Assembly (NCBI RefSeq): GCF_022539665.2
Contig: NC_081339.1
Span: forward strand, 1 to 64,000
Length of the DNA: 64,000 nt
Source of the DNA: Daphnia carinata
Taxonomy: Eukaryota; Arthropoda; Branchiopoda; Diplostraca; Daphniidae
Direction of reading: 5' to 3'
Within the stretch, counting starts at the first letter, position 1; each line of letters starts with the position of its first letter. The position numbers and the translations under genes were made by a program. Shown here in pieces: positions 34,601-43,221 of the stretch. The notes under the pieces were generated by a model, which was not told the DNA's origin, did no database searches, and saw only the letters and a program-made list of their open reading frames with translations.

Positions 34601-35308
34601 AAAATTTGCTTGTCGGAAAGCCGCCGAAAATTGTGATTTGAGACCGGTAGCCGCCGGTAAGTTGGGTAATGTGGGATCAGTTGGGTCTGGACGTGCCGGT
34701 AAATCTTCCCAATGATTCGGATGAGTATGCACGAGGAACCATTTACGAGCTGGCCCCTCTAGATACATCACGAAATTTCTCGCTTGATCAGCATCTGACC
34801 ACCGATTATATGCCGCAGCTAATTCAAACCGTTCTAGCCAATCCACTGCGTCTTCTTCCAGCGTAGCTGAAAAGATGGGGGGTGCGATGAACTTTTGAAC
34901 ACTTGCCGCCATGTTCGCCAAAGAGAATAGACGTAAAGGAGGCAGTAAGGAAGCTCTACTGGACGAGGAATCGTCGTCGGAATCCGCTGATGAATTTTCT
35001 GAAGACTCCTCGTCAGTGCCGTGCTGTACCAGTGAAGCTTCTTCTGAGAAAACCGAACTCGAGGAAGACGGCGTCTGAGGTGTCCCCCGTGCAACTGTTT
35101 GCTCCGTATTCGTGTATGCGTCTTCCAGTTGTGGAAGTCGGGATGAAAGAAAAAGTTCAGGGTGAAGTCGCCGGCTGGGGGGCCGTCCACACGTTGGATA
35201 TCGTGAAGATCGTTTTTTTATTTCACTCATGTATAACACCTCACGAGAATGTATCCGTTGGGGATACCACTTTAGCAAGTTCACGCAACGTAGATCCGAG
35301 AGAAACAC
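28403..35308 (-). CDS. gag-pol-env: Element B Gag-Pol with in-frame Env ectodomain (2301 aa)
   Basis: One uninterrupted frame; the ATG at 35230 (residue 27) is an alternative start. Approximate residues are as follows. The Gag capsid-like domain is at 130-330 and a CCHC knuckle (CGFCSRAGHTDSRC) near 400. The protease DTGAA is near 539. Reverse transcriptase has FCVDYRGLN near 870 and the YLDD box near 974. RNase H follows at 1080-1210. Integrase has an HHCC finger near 1343, its DDE triad near 1412, 1472 and 1507, and a GPY/F module near 1656. From Met 1776 an Env-like part begins with a hydrophobic signal (AGLIYLLLLGFG). It has a furin-type RRPKR site near 1908 followed by a GILDLGG fusion-peptide-like segment, and heptad-rich helices. 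The frame leaves Env before the membrane anchor. Confidence 0.88.
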   Translation of the reverse strand: MFLSDLRCVNLLKWYPQRIHSREVLYMSEIKKRSSRYPTCGRPPSRRLHPELFLSSRLPQLEDAYTNTEQTVARGTPQTPSSSSSVFSEEASLVQHGTDEESSENSSADSDDDSSSSRASLLPPLRLFSLANMAASVQKFIAPPIFSATLEEDAVDWLERFELAAAYNRWSDADQARNFVMYLEGPARKWFLVHTHPNHWEDLPARPDPTDPTLPNLPAATGLKSQFSAAFRQANFSLVQECKLRQREQGNEEDVVAYFYDIINMCRIVNPTMSQEQQLQHLYRGLKPTLLQKIYPLQPASTTEFLDVAKLHAEANSLVNRKVLSQSLLAVTPDVPDSSTAASTKLVKELAGLLTGLQQTIEHLSKPQTAVSPRSLNVSGAPNWNQSGRNRRTTEGRFICGFCSRAGHTDSRCFKNPSSSYYRGQDFRFQQNNRQEQPVNNNQQGLSGPRNNVQHRPVNNIQTMPSGDTQNCSTFPVHHIDFPFPDHYLQQETDGDLVSPTVPQPNTCHHQEDNGAWRSDTSHLIKEIVTCGPVTTNAVVDTGAAISVMSPTLLHRTGYLLQEWHGPAIVLANGTRAVPLGGAQISITYRNKTASGTAVVLPMNEIEFLMGNDFLRQFGHLHVDYTGEQAHVILGDLPSFALNFPEPPVRHTKLWSLEECIIPAFSVVPVLTTLDTQFPGVFLFTPSEKLLSTKSLSVGHAVLSNTTRSLPVTNLSAIPVWLNKHSTLGTLQPYTDDVVVCDLPDSFDGVNQVVSNDTLPSEKNMSETSLETNINPDLSPQQKLSLMALLQSYRQTFASSDTDIGYCTMAEHPINLKEGTTPVCQRPYPSAWKARKIVQTLSEDMLKAGIIERSDSPWGAPVVLIKKKDGSWRFCVDYRGLNEVTIRDVYPLPRISDILSKLEGAEYFSIMDLQSGYHQLPLRKEDREKTAFITADGLYHFKVLPFGLSNGPSSFQRAMDIILGGLRWSSCLVYLDDVVVYAPTFETHLLRLNSVLSCLDKAGLKLKGSKCQFAMTTLKVLGHIVSKQGIAPDPDKIVAVRDFPECNQGKTTSTKIKQIQSFLGLCSYYRRHIAGFAKIAQPLTALTKKGATFLWGDEQRNSFTVLKKALTSAPILAHPDYESPMMIMSDACGYGIGAVLSQSKEGKEFPLAYASRLLSKAELNYSITEKECLALIWALQKFRGFIWGCKIIIITDHEALCWLRTKKDLAGRLARWSLCLLEYEVEIRYRSGKLHTNADCLSRFPLNSEDTNDEERCVTIGTLSYANNESFTNKDWDELTAKQRDNHLWRSIITKLENNRSAGRRFCLKNGKLFKIKHCWGQTYLRLCVPPEYTHIVLTKYHDDPTAGHLGIHKTLAKIGQRFHWPGLEKEVVSYVKSCKLCQSRKSPKIKPAGLLQCIRVSRPFQNVGIDLLGPFTISHGGNKMIIVAVDYLTKWVELSPLPSGKADVVSKFLVEHIVLRHGMPEKLISDRGKCFMADITQTVLRTLGIQHKTTSSYHPQSNGQVERMNHTLATMISMYISEDQKDWDAQLKHICFAYNTSRQDSTGFSPFFLLYGREPVLPIDLLVGTCPQALVPESQEVLPYAEQLLLNLQNARHIVRRRIQHVQEKQKKGYDARHNDITFQKGDLVLIYKPIRKNGRSEKLLHRWIGPYIVLRQTTPVNYEVQLQHSKKKTDIVHVVCMKMFVERIVESDPRTLSASYKLPLPDQEVTEHRQLHSLPPQSRSLDVAPEATVEVAEARSSQPPIPITEQSTINNRGNPIDLPPRIRRKPNFFMAGLIYLLLLGFGNALPSKDGIIIRDTAIFKEQPSISISESSWTVVTDVLLHDAETSIAAVEDHLAKLSRVAHAHHMDGIKFEKDDVRTAWRDTTSFMAANKIDNQVRLMGRTLNDSKTRLATCALTLSGARRPKRGILDLGGTTLKWLFGVSTQADLQDLNSRIEALSKSDKTVIHLLDQHASIINETLQITRSNLALLTELQNQSEILTQRVDYIMDYIKSYELIHVQQTQYFVELDATFKTMEHILGWLQQQIESWEIGLSALANGRLSPQMLSPTMLQKVIADININLPLGWAIPSEDLWVIYREARVSVAVINNHFRLFIDIPIYDHAQHFNLFQIISLPKPTKNGSHGVRFTNIPDFLAVAPDLDTFIELSSIEILNCRQLNKQLCAFHTGFSKRGARTSCAVALFTNDVSQIGSYCQTQFVQWNGPEVAYLGQNQWAFSAVNPHSVVFSCPPDNKRPPRKDYSYLLLDTSRFPRVALPEPITGFFQPVWKVPRCPQLSHSKFRTYQTFVPISRIIKPQP

Positions 35309-36153
35309 ACGGAAACTACGTAGTTTTCAAAAATTGATCGTCGAGATAAAAGAGCAAAGTACATGAAACGAGAGACGATTTTAGTAAGGTGAAATGAAAC
35401 ACGGGTTGAAATAGGGAATACGAACAGAACTTAGCGAAACTTGAATTAAATGGGTTGAACGAGAATACGAGTTGAGTAATAAAAAATTAATTGCAAAGAG
35501 AAAAAAAAAATAAAAATAAAAATAAAAATAAAAATAAAAAAAAATACGAACGGGGCTCAACCGAAGACGATTTAAACGGGGTCGAACGGAATACGCGTTG
35601 AGTACAAAATACGAACGGGGCTCAACGAAAGATGATTTAAACGGGGTCGAACGGACTACGCGTTGAGTACAAAATACGAACGGGGCTCAACGAAAGACGA
35701 TTTAAACGGGGTAAAACAATAATTTGCTATACGCAATAAACGGACTGTAAGGAAAAATTTCTACGAAACAAGAATCAAAACGAGAGAGTCGAATGAAGGA
35801 AGCGAAAGGAAATGAAACACGGGTTGAATATGGAATACGAACAGAACTCAGCGAAAGGTGAATTAAATGGGGTGAACGGGAATACGAGTTGAGTAAAAAA
35901 AAAATAAATTAAAAAAAAATACGAACGGGGCTCAACCATAGATGATTTGAACGGGGTAAAACAATAATTTGCTATAAGGAGTAAACGGACTGTAAGGAAG
36001 AATTTCTACAAACAATAATCAGAACAAGCGAGTCGAATGAAGGAAGCGAAAGGAAATGTGAAATTTCCTCCTTTGGGGGAAAAATCAACAGAAGAAGAAC
36101 GATAAACAAGAAAACAGAACAAAAAACAAAATGCGACCTGTATCTCCACCAAT
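35309..36153 (-). repeat. Element B leader with tandem repeats and primer binding site
   Basis: Between gag and the 5' LTR lie about three tandem units of ~65 bp around 35545-35715 (core ATACGAACGGGGCTCAAC). Two further diverged units are near 35400-35470 and 35817-35890 (core GAATACGAGTTGAGTA). There is also a TAAAAA microsatellite at 35500-35542. The primer binding site (minus TGGTGGAGATACAGG, 36137-36151) follows the LTR after a 3-nt spacer. Its first ten bases match the complement of tRNA-Ala (TGGTGGAGAT). Confidence 0.7.
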
Positions 36154-36548
36154 TGTGACGGGGAACTGCGGGGAAGCCGATGTAAGAGGGTAAGAACACT
36201 TGAGACAGTAATTAGAGGAGAACGGGGTGTATTTCGAAGGAACAATCTAAGACACTTTCTGAAGAAGACTGAACCCCGAACCTACTTAGGCTCGGGGTAT
36301 TTAAAGGCAAGGATCACCCTGTTACGGGTGACGCCGGAAGAATCTAGGAAAAGATGGTCATCTAGATAACACCTAGATGACCGCTACGACGTTCTAACCC
36401 TTTTTCTAGGGTAAAGTAGAAAGTGTATACGGAAGGAGTAGTTAAGATGGTCAAGTAGATAACTCTACTTGACCTTACAGTTCAAGACGAGAGAAGAGTT
36501 GCACGTGAAATCCATTAACACGTGTGTGTCCTTCGATTCCACGTGACA
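36154..36548 (-). repeat. 5' LTR of element B
   Basis: 395 bp, identical as read to 27617-28011 and to both LTRs of element C. Confidence 0.93.
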
Positions 36549-36602
36549 CTATTACATTTTAGTTGTCAGAAACTCAGTGGTCGACAATCATGACTTCCAT
36601 TC

Positions 36603-36965
36603 ACCTCTGGGCTATTCTAGTTGCCCGTTTGGGACATAGTGTAGTATTCAGCAGCCTTTGTGCTGTAGTAAGATGGGACAACATAAGTTGTGGTGTAGTA
36701 GGTAGGTTCCACATAGTATGAAAGAGCAGCGTTGCTGTAGTAACTTGGGGCAGCGTAGAATTTCGGGGCTTCAGTGTAGTAGGTCGTCTCAGCGTAAAAA
36801 GATGGAGCAGCTGCGGTATAATATGTTACCGGCTACGTAATACTGGGCGCCTCTGCAGTGGTGTAGTACAACGCACTTGTCGTGTAGCTCGGAGCAGAGT
36901 AATATATTGAGGCCTCAATGTAGTAAGCCGGAGAAGCGTAGATTGTAGTGTAATACTACGAGCGC
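36603..36965 (-). pseudogene. Tyrosine-rich repeat protein, degenerate (duplicon copy 2)
   Basis: The counterpart of 15433-15770, here separated from its flank by element B. From about 36828 to 36622 one minus-strand frame stays open and carries five repeat pieces (TTYYTEAPKFYAAPSYY, YYVEPTYYTTTYVVPSYY) ending KAAEYYTMSQTGN. Upstream the frame changes near 36835. No signal exon was found. Confidence 0.6.
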
Positions 36966-39081
36966 GAATAGCCATTAGTATAAGTACACTAGTGGACAAA
37001 AAGGCGTGTAACAACGAGGGATACCAGTGAGCGAACCAAGAGGTAGTAGAAAATAAAAAAAAGAACGTGATAAGAGTGGGCGATACCAGTGAGCGAACTA
37101 AAAGGCAATGGGAAGAAAAGTGGGAGATACGAGTGAGTGAAATAAAAGGCAATGGGAAAAAAATTGTGCGATTCCTCCTATAGCTGGCGATTGAGGTAGG
37201 GTTTAATAGTCGTTTGATTTTTAGTTGGGAGGAAAAGGAGGAAACTTTCGTTTCACAGGAAGCCAGTAAATAGAAGAAGGTAGGTATGGCGTAATACAAA
37301 TCTATCTGTTTAATGTTTAAGGCGGCTAAAAGTATCCATTATGGGTGCATCTTAATCACAGAGGTAATGTAAACGAACTGCTCAGACATGGTAAAAATGT
37401 AACGTAGCTCAATCCCAGCGGTAACCTTTCGAGGTTGAAACTGAAACGTGAGACAATATGACAGAAAAAAAAAGAAAAAGGGGTAAAAATAAGGCAGCGG
37501 CCATCATTATTATCATATTAAAAATTATTATCATTATTAGAAAAAAACAAGAGAAGGAGTAAAGTAATAAAAAACGAGATTACGTCATAGCTGTTTTTCA
37601 TTATTAGTTTATTTCAGCAAATTCGCTATTTAATACCAAGGTTTATTGAAAGGGGAACCTTGGACTCTACACTTAAAATTTTAATCGTAAACGGATAATC
37701 GAACATGAACAATAATTTTGATTAGTTACTATATTAAGCACTTTTTTAAGTGTTTATCTCTCCGTCCGTTTGGCGTATATTGGCTTCGTTACACAGACAA
37801 CCTGAAGAGCAATAATAACACATCTAATTTCTTTACATGAAAAGGAAAGGCAACACAGATTAAGTGTTGGTTAATGTGTACTAAGACTTGTACTAAAGTG
37901 TACGAGAAGCAAGCAGGAAATTCCTATTCAGGTAGTATACAATTTGACTTAGAAATCTTTGCATTTCAATTTCTGCAATCGTATTTCAGTTTATTTTGAA
38001 AATCAATCGCGTCATTCGCTTCCGAAGTGGAAAACAACTTTAATATGCACAGCACCTTTGACGTTATTCACCATCGTTGTTGACACACAGAACTTCTTTC
38101 TACTAGAAACTCGAGATGGTGTTGAAAACTCTTCTAAACCGTTTGGCGTAGCTATTCATAAAACAACAAAGCCTTTACATTATCTTTTCCCAGTTTCTTA
38201 TGGCAACGGTATTGTTTTCTATTGTAGCGCTTCATCGTTGAAACTGAATCACGCGTGATTGCAAAGATTTCTAAAGGGACCCTATTTAGCGCGTGAATGA
38301 AAACTATAACACCAGGTATTAACATCAATAGCAAGTGCTTCATCACAAAACGAAACTCTAGAAAAACAAAATTCCAACTAGTTGGAATGACTCGACGGCA
38401 TCCGGAATGAATCACAGGTATAGAATTTAAACGTACTGTACAAGAACAAATTAAACTAGGTGACGCACATTGAAAGCAAATTACTAATTAGGTAGCTTTG
38501 GAACAACATGTTGGCGGATAGTTTTGACTAGTGGACACACGCAATTGCGCTACTGATGCTCATTATTCATAGCCATTTCGTGCCATTGGATAACTACACC
38601 ATCGTCAATAATGACGAAATCGAAACAAAAAAAAGGCGGTGAAAAATGATCATTCCGCAACGTTTATGAATGACGAAGAAAAAGAAGAAATATAAATACT
38701 TCTGTATACGCGATACATGGGTTTGCAACGATGCTGGAAGCCTCACAGTTCTTCACGTAAGGAATGATATTGAATTAATAATTCTTACTGTTGAACCTTT
38801 ATTTCTTTTCAGTAAGTTCTAAGATTCGCAGCAAATAATCTTGAATATAATTTCATTATTGTCGATATTACATTTAAATCAGCATTCGTTTTTTCTAGGC
38901 GCTTCATTCGCTCGCATAACAATGGTTAGTGGGATGGGGAAGATAATTATGCGTTTCTTCGATATTTGAAAATGCATACGACACGAGCGATTAGAGGTAG
39001 TGTAGGAATAGTGGTTGTTATGTCAGAATGAACAGGTGGACCCTCTGGCCTGAAAAGACGAATCAGGATGATAGAAAACCT
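36966..39081. other. Duplicon end and spacer, no confident gene
   Basis: 37017-37160 holds three degenerate units of a minisatellite (core GATACCAGTGAGCGAA). The duplicated sequence ends at 37771. The plus-strand frame at 37959-38258 (99 codons) and overlapping minus frame 38152-38415 have no recognisable domain. A TATTTGAAAATGC-type AT-rich region follows. Confidence 0.35.
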
Positions 39082-39088
39082 TATAAAA
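39082..39088 (+). promoter_or_regulatory. TATA box of tyrosine-rich gene
   Basis: TATAAAA at 39082-39088 is 128 bases before the presumed first ATG at 39210. No strong initiator is seen in the expected window. Confidence 0.4.
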
Positions 39089-39209
39089 CGAGGTCAAATC
39101 GAAGGTAGAGGTTAGTCGAGTGAACATCTCTGACACAGTATAGTACTAGCAGTCTTTCAAATACCAATAGCTGATTTAATATAGTGTCTTCCAGTTCCAA
39201 CCTGCAATC

Positions 39210-40036
39210 ATGGGTAATGTACACACTTCAACTTGTTTAATGATTTTAGTTAATGTGATGATGCAATTGTTGATTAAATTGATGTTTGAACGAGGTGAAA
39301 TGATTCTTTATTGTCGTTTTAAGCATTTCAATGTCATAATGGAATTATGAAAATTAATGTTTTTTTTTTTTTCGTCAGGTTATGATGGCATTATGCTGCT
39401 ACTAGCTGTCGTCTTCTGATGACTGGATCGACTTTAAGTGTGCCGATGGGTTCATCTTGTGGATACGGTATCTATTCATACCAGACAACCACTGCTGTGT
39501 CGTATTACGCTACGAAGGCGGCCGAGCACTACACCACGACATATGTGGCCCGTACTTCCTACACCGATGCGCCCAAGTATTACAGCACCAAGGCATCTGA
39601 ATACTACACCACTACGTATGCAGCTCCGACTTACTATACGGAGGCCTTGAAATACTACTCCGCACCGAGCTATTACACAGAAGCGCCAGTGTATTACACA
39701 ACAACATATGCCACTCCAAGTTACTACACCGTAGCTCCCACCTACTATACGCCTCTGACTATTACACGACAATCTACGCTTCCCCGCCTACCACGTACGC
39801 TGTCCCAGCTTACTATACTGAGGTTCGCATGTATTACAAGACGGAGGGTCCACGATACTACACGACGAAGGCTCCCGAGTACTACACCACCATGTACGCG
39901 GCACCAAGTTATTACACTGAAGCTCCAACATACTACACAACAACATCTGCCACTCCTAGCTACTACAGCGAGCCACCAAAGCACTATTTCCAAATACTAC
40001 ACTACCACTTACGCCGCTTATATGTCAGTAATGTGA
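39210..40036 (+). pseudogene. Tyrosine-rich repeat protein, longest copy in the window, frame-damaged
   Basis: Exon 1 is ATGG (39210-39213) with a GTAATG donor. Exon 2 starts at 39379 after a T-tract and CAG. It encodes a short signal-like MLLLAVVF, then meets TGATGA. The repeat region is open in another register from 39419 to 40036: SYYATKAAEHYTTTYVA, DAPKYYSTKASEYYTTTYA, PSYYTEAPVYYTTTYATP. Between about 39752 and 39990 the repeats run in a different frame (YYTTKAPEYYTTMYAAPSY) and then return, ending SKYYTTTYAA. The long frame is therefore open throughout but out of register in the middle. It could be a recently damaged gene. The family looks like secreted structural proteins. Confidence 0.6.
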
Positions 40037-40352
40037 ATGTGCGAAGGAATCTAAAGATTTCCGAAGGAATACCGAAATCGCGAGTTCAATCCTCACCTGG
40101 AGCGTTGGGTTTTTATTTCTATCTCTTTACGAGGATTGTAGCTGCCTGCGATCACCTGATTGAACTGTGTTACTTTGGTAAAACTAGCAGACAAAATGCT
40201 GGAATACATCTCCTGAAGTTGGAAGTTGGACAAAACTCTTGTGGAAAATGGATACAAAGCACTGACTGTTCATTCAATTAGCAAACGTAGTTTCAATTAC
40301 TTTCCTCTATTTCATTAAACCTGTCGGGATCGGGCAGGTTAAAAATAACACA

Positions 40353-40472
40353 TTCTTCAGGCGAGCATCGAACTCGTGGCCTCGGCATTACTTAGAGAAT
40401 CGTTCAATCCCGAAACACAATGAAATTACTGTCGCATAAGTTCCATTCGCCAACCAGCTGCGCTACTGGAAA
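40353..40472 (-). tRNA. tRNA-Ile(UAU)-like, intron-containing, degenerate
   Basis: The minus strand folds as a tRNA with A box TAGCGCAGCTGG, anticodon loop CTTATG, an intron of about 46 nt after position 37, and B-box GAGTTCGATGC. An intron is characteristic of tRNA-Ile(UAU) genes in animals. Each of the acceptor, anticodon and T stems has one mismatched pair (C-A, A-C and A-C), which suggests a decaying gene. Confidence 0.5.
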
Positions 40473-40666
40473 CAGAAATACTAACCTCAAAAGTGGTCCT
40501 TTAAATGTATCCGCTAGTGTATTAATATAACCAGAAGAAAACGGACATATTTGCGCTTGGGTCCTTACGATAGTTTGTGGAATAAAGGCAATGATATAAA
40601 TAACCTAGACCTGACCCAAATGAAAAATTTGCGGCTTGCAAATTGGAAGGCAGGTATACTTTTACA

Positions 40667-40739
40667 GCCTCTGTGGCCTAATGGATAAGGCATCGGCCTC
40701 CTAAGCCGGGGATTGCGGGTTCGAGTCCCGCCAGAGGTT
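40667..40739 (+). tRNA. tRNA-Arg(CCU)
   Basis: 73 nt, with acceptor stem GCCTCTG/CAGAGGT, A box TGGCCTAATGG, anticodon CCT at 40700-40702 in a fully paired five-base stem, and a perfect B box GGTTCGAGTCC. The discriminator base is T, unusual for arginine tRNAs. No TTTT terminator occurs within about 100 bases downstream. Confidence 0.9.
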
Positions 40740-42236
40740 AATTAACTTCCGCTGTATTGATTAAGCTTACCCGTATTAACAGTCTGCCAACATTAGTATT
40801 ATCTACAGCTTCCTTGTCTTGATTCTTGGGTCTGAGTGATGCATTTCCACAGCATAACCTGTGTAAAGGAAACAAAAGTTTGGCTCGTACGTTTTTCAGC
40901 AAAGCTTTTCGGTTGCTCTTTGCGTAAAAACGGAAACCACTTTCGTATCGTATAGCCGGATTGCTTCTAAAAGCCAAGGCGATAAACGAAAACTATTTTT
41001 GGTGGTAAATGTTTATCATCAGGAAGGTGCGTACTGCCTGACTTTGTTTTCAACCTCATACGAAATACTAACGCGAAACCACATCATTCGAGCTCCGTAA
41101 TCGTGAGGCATTAGAATATGCTGTACAAGGATTTATTGAATTTATTCTAGTTTGTTTGCGTCTCAAAGAAACTTCATCTTTAGAGCTTTGGTGTGAACGA
41201 CACATTTCTATCGATTGCATTTCTTCGATTATCCTCATTTACAAGTGATTTCCAGCTTTTATCGTGCGACCAGAATCTTTAAAAAGATCATGGAATGTCT
41301 GATTTGTTTTTCACAAGAAAGTTGGGCTTCAAAATACAAGCCCGACATTATAAGCCCGACTTTTCCTTTTTTTCTATATTTTGATAAGAAAATATGATAT
41401 AACTATTAAAATACAAGATTTATATTCAAAATTCAATGAGGATCACGAAAAGTGACTTAATATTTACTTGATACATACATTTTGTGAGTTATTTTACATT
41501 TGGATAACTGCGGAATCGGTTCAATGCACACCGGCTGTCCGGGTAGTCCACCTTTAGCAATACTGCGGTGACAACCTCTATGAAAAATGTGACGAAATTT
41601 CAGCCAGTTTACATATTAAAATATCAAAAAACGGGCAGCGGAAAGCCTATAGCAAGCACACAGTTGCATTCAGCATGGCTGTATTCCCCTATGCAGAGTT
41701 TCACTCAATTTGTCATTTTTTTTTAAATTTTCATAAATTTTTGTTTCATAATGAAGTCGAATCGTATTCTACACAATATTTCGAATAATGTCCATTTATT
41801 ACATTTACCAATTGTTATTTCATTAAATATTTGAAATGAGATAGTTGGCGGAAAACTGCATCACGGCGTTATCAACTGTGTTTCGGGACCCAAGTCACGG
41901 TACATAAGGATTGTAATGCAACTTCACAAGGTAGCGGCACTTCCAACGAACGGGTGTTGCACTCATCCCAGCATTGGGCTTGCTAGGCGGCATTTGTCAC
42001 TCTACGTGCAGTTGGCATGGCTCGTACAGGTGGCGGCCGATACCAGTACTATCCAACCAAAACTGGTTAGAGAGGTAAGAGCTGTCATAACACTTACGGA
42101 ATCCGAGGTAAAGAAGTGGTAGCTTGTTGGTTAAACCTCCACCTCCAACAAGGTGGGATAGGCAGTGATGACCCACTTCGAAACTCGAATACTCGGTCTT
42201 GAGGATATATCATGAATATCAGTCATGAATGAATAT
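40740..42236. other. Intergenic, no gene recognised
   Basis: The minus frame at 40738-40977 (79 codons) and the plus frame at 41916-42122 show no domain. The sequence is AT-rich. The insertion site of element C is at 42236. Confidence 0.4.
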
Positions 42237-42631
42237 TGTGACGGGGAACTGCGGGGAAGCCGATGTAAGAGGGTAAGAACACTTGAGACAGTAATTAGAG
42301 GAGAACGGGGTGTATTTCGAAGGAACAATCTAAGACACTTTCTGAAGAAGACTGAACCCCGAACCTACTTAGGCTCGGGGTATTTAAAGGCAAGGATCAC
42401 CCTGTTACGGGTGACGCCGGAAGAATCTAGGAAAAGATGGTCATCTAGATAACACCTAGATGACCGCTACGACGTTCTAACCCTTTTTCTAGGGTAAAGT
42501 AGAAAGTGTATACGGAAGGAGTAGTTAAGATGGTCAAGTAGATAACTCTACTTGACCTTACAGTTCAAGACGAGAGAAGAGTTGCACGTGAAATCCATTA
42601 ACACGTGTGTGTCCTTCGATTCCACGTGACA
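42237..42631 (-). repeat. 3' LTR of element C
   Basis: 395 bp, identical as read to the LTRs of element B; followed inside by the same purine-rich tract. Confidence 0.92.
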
Positions 42632-42684
42632 GATCCCCCCACGAAGAGGCCATCGACCCGATGGGCCAATTCAACACGAAAGAA

Positions 42685-43221
42685 TCAGTTGTCTTCCTCC
42701 AGCGTCGGCGGTCCAGAGGGCCGTACGGGATGATAATCGGCGATTTCGTAAACTCCGTTGTTTTGGCGAAGATGATTCATCATCCGTCGGGACAGGAGCA
42801 GCGTGAACACAGTAAGCCCACCTAACCCAAGGGTTAAGAGAGTAAACGCTACCACCCATTCATACGGGTAAGCGCATTGATGGGTGACCGTTGGACTGGA
42901 AGAGTCCAGCAAACGCACAATCTGGTCCTGCGTCATCGATGCTTTCACTTCTACAGCTGCCTGTTGTAACAATAATTCACTCATGCGAGTTAAATGAGAG
43001 GTGTTGGTAACCGGGAATGGGATTACGGTTGCGGCTTTATTATACGTGATATTGGGACGAAAGTCTGGTAAGTTCGGAATTTGGAGTGCGATAGCCGTGG
43101 ACACCGTGGAACCTTCCAAACTGGCTGGAAAAATCCAGTGATCGGTTCTGGCAGTGCAACCCGAGGGAACCTCGAAGTATCCAATAGGAGGTAACTGTAA
43201 TCTTTGCGGGGAGGTCGTTTG
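42685..43221 (-). CDS. env: Element C Env C-terminal part with membrane anchor, separate frame
   Basis: The sequence is identical at protein level over the annotated anchor region to 28065-28601 of element B, with the same frame separation from the Env ectodomain (near 43223). Confidence 0.6.
   Translation of the reverse strand, partial: QTTSPQRLQLPPIGYFEVPSGCTARTDHWIFPASLEGSTVSTAIALQIPNLPDFRPNITYNKAATVIPFPVTNTSHLTRMSELLLQQAAVEVKASMTQDQIVRLLDSSSPTVTHQCAYPYEWVVAFTLLTLGLGGLTVFTLLLSRRMMNHLRQNNGVYEIADYHPVRPSGPPTLEEDN

Larger units (their letters stand above)
27617..36548 (-). mobile_element. Envelope-bearing Ty3/gypsy retrotransposon B
   Basis: 8932 bp with two 395-bp LTRs identical as read, a 4-bp target duplication CTAT (27613-27616 and 36549-36552), primer binding site, tandem-repeat leader, one long Gag-Pol-Env frame, and a separate frame carrying the Env membrane anchor. 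The empty site is preserved in duplicon copy 1 at about 15351-15358 (TTCCTATTACATTTT). The envelope and the 4-bp duplication recall insect errantiviruses. Placement in a clade would need a tree. Confidence 0.92.
24860..37771 (+). repeat. Segmental duplication, copy 2
   Basis: Direct copy of 6173-16533. It lacks the part corresponding to 6485-7900, where a short AATAATAATA string sits at the junction (about 25175-25186). It contains element B (27617-36548). The position of element E in copy 1 is uninterrupted here at 27367-27375. Confidence 0.85.

Noticed and set aside
35500..35545. Array of TAAAAA repeats, considered as a CRISPR-like or satellite array
   Set aside because: Simple microsatellite of a eukaryotic retroelement leader with no spacers; its length differs between B and C as expected from slippage.
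37959..38415. Overlapping plus and minus frames of about 90-100 codons
   Set aside because: No domain, no signal peptide, no splice or promoter context; consistent with chance.
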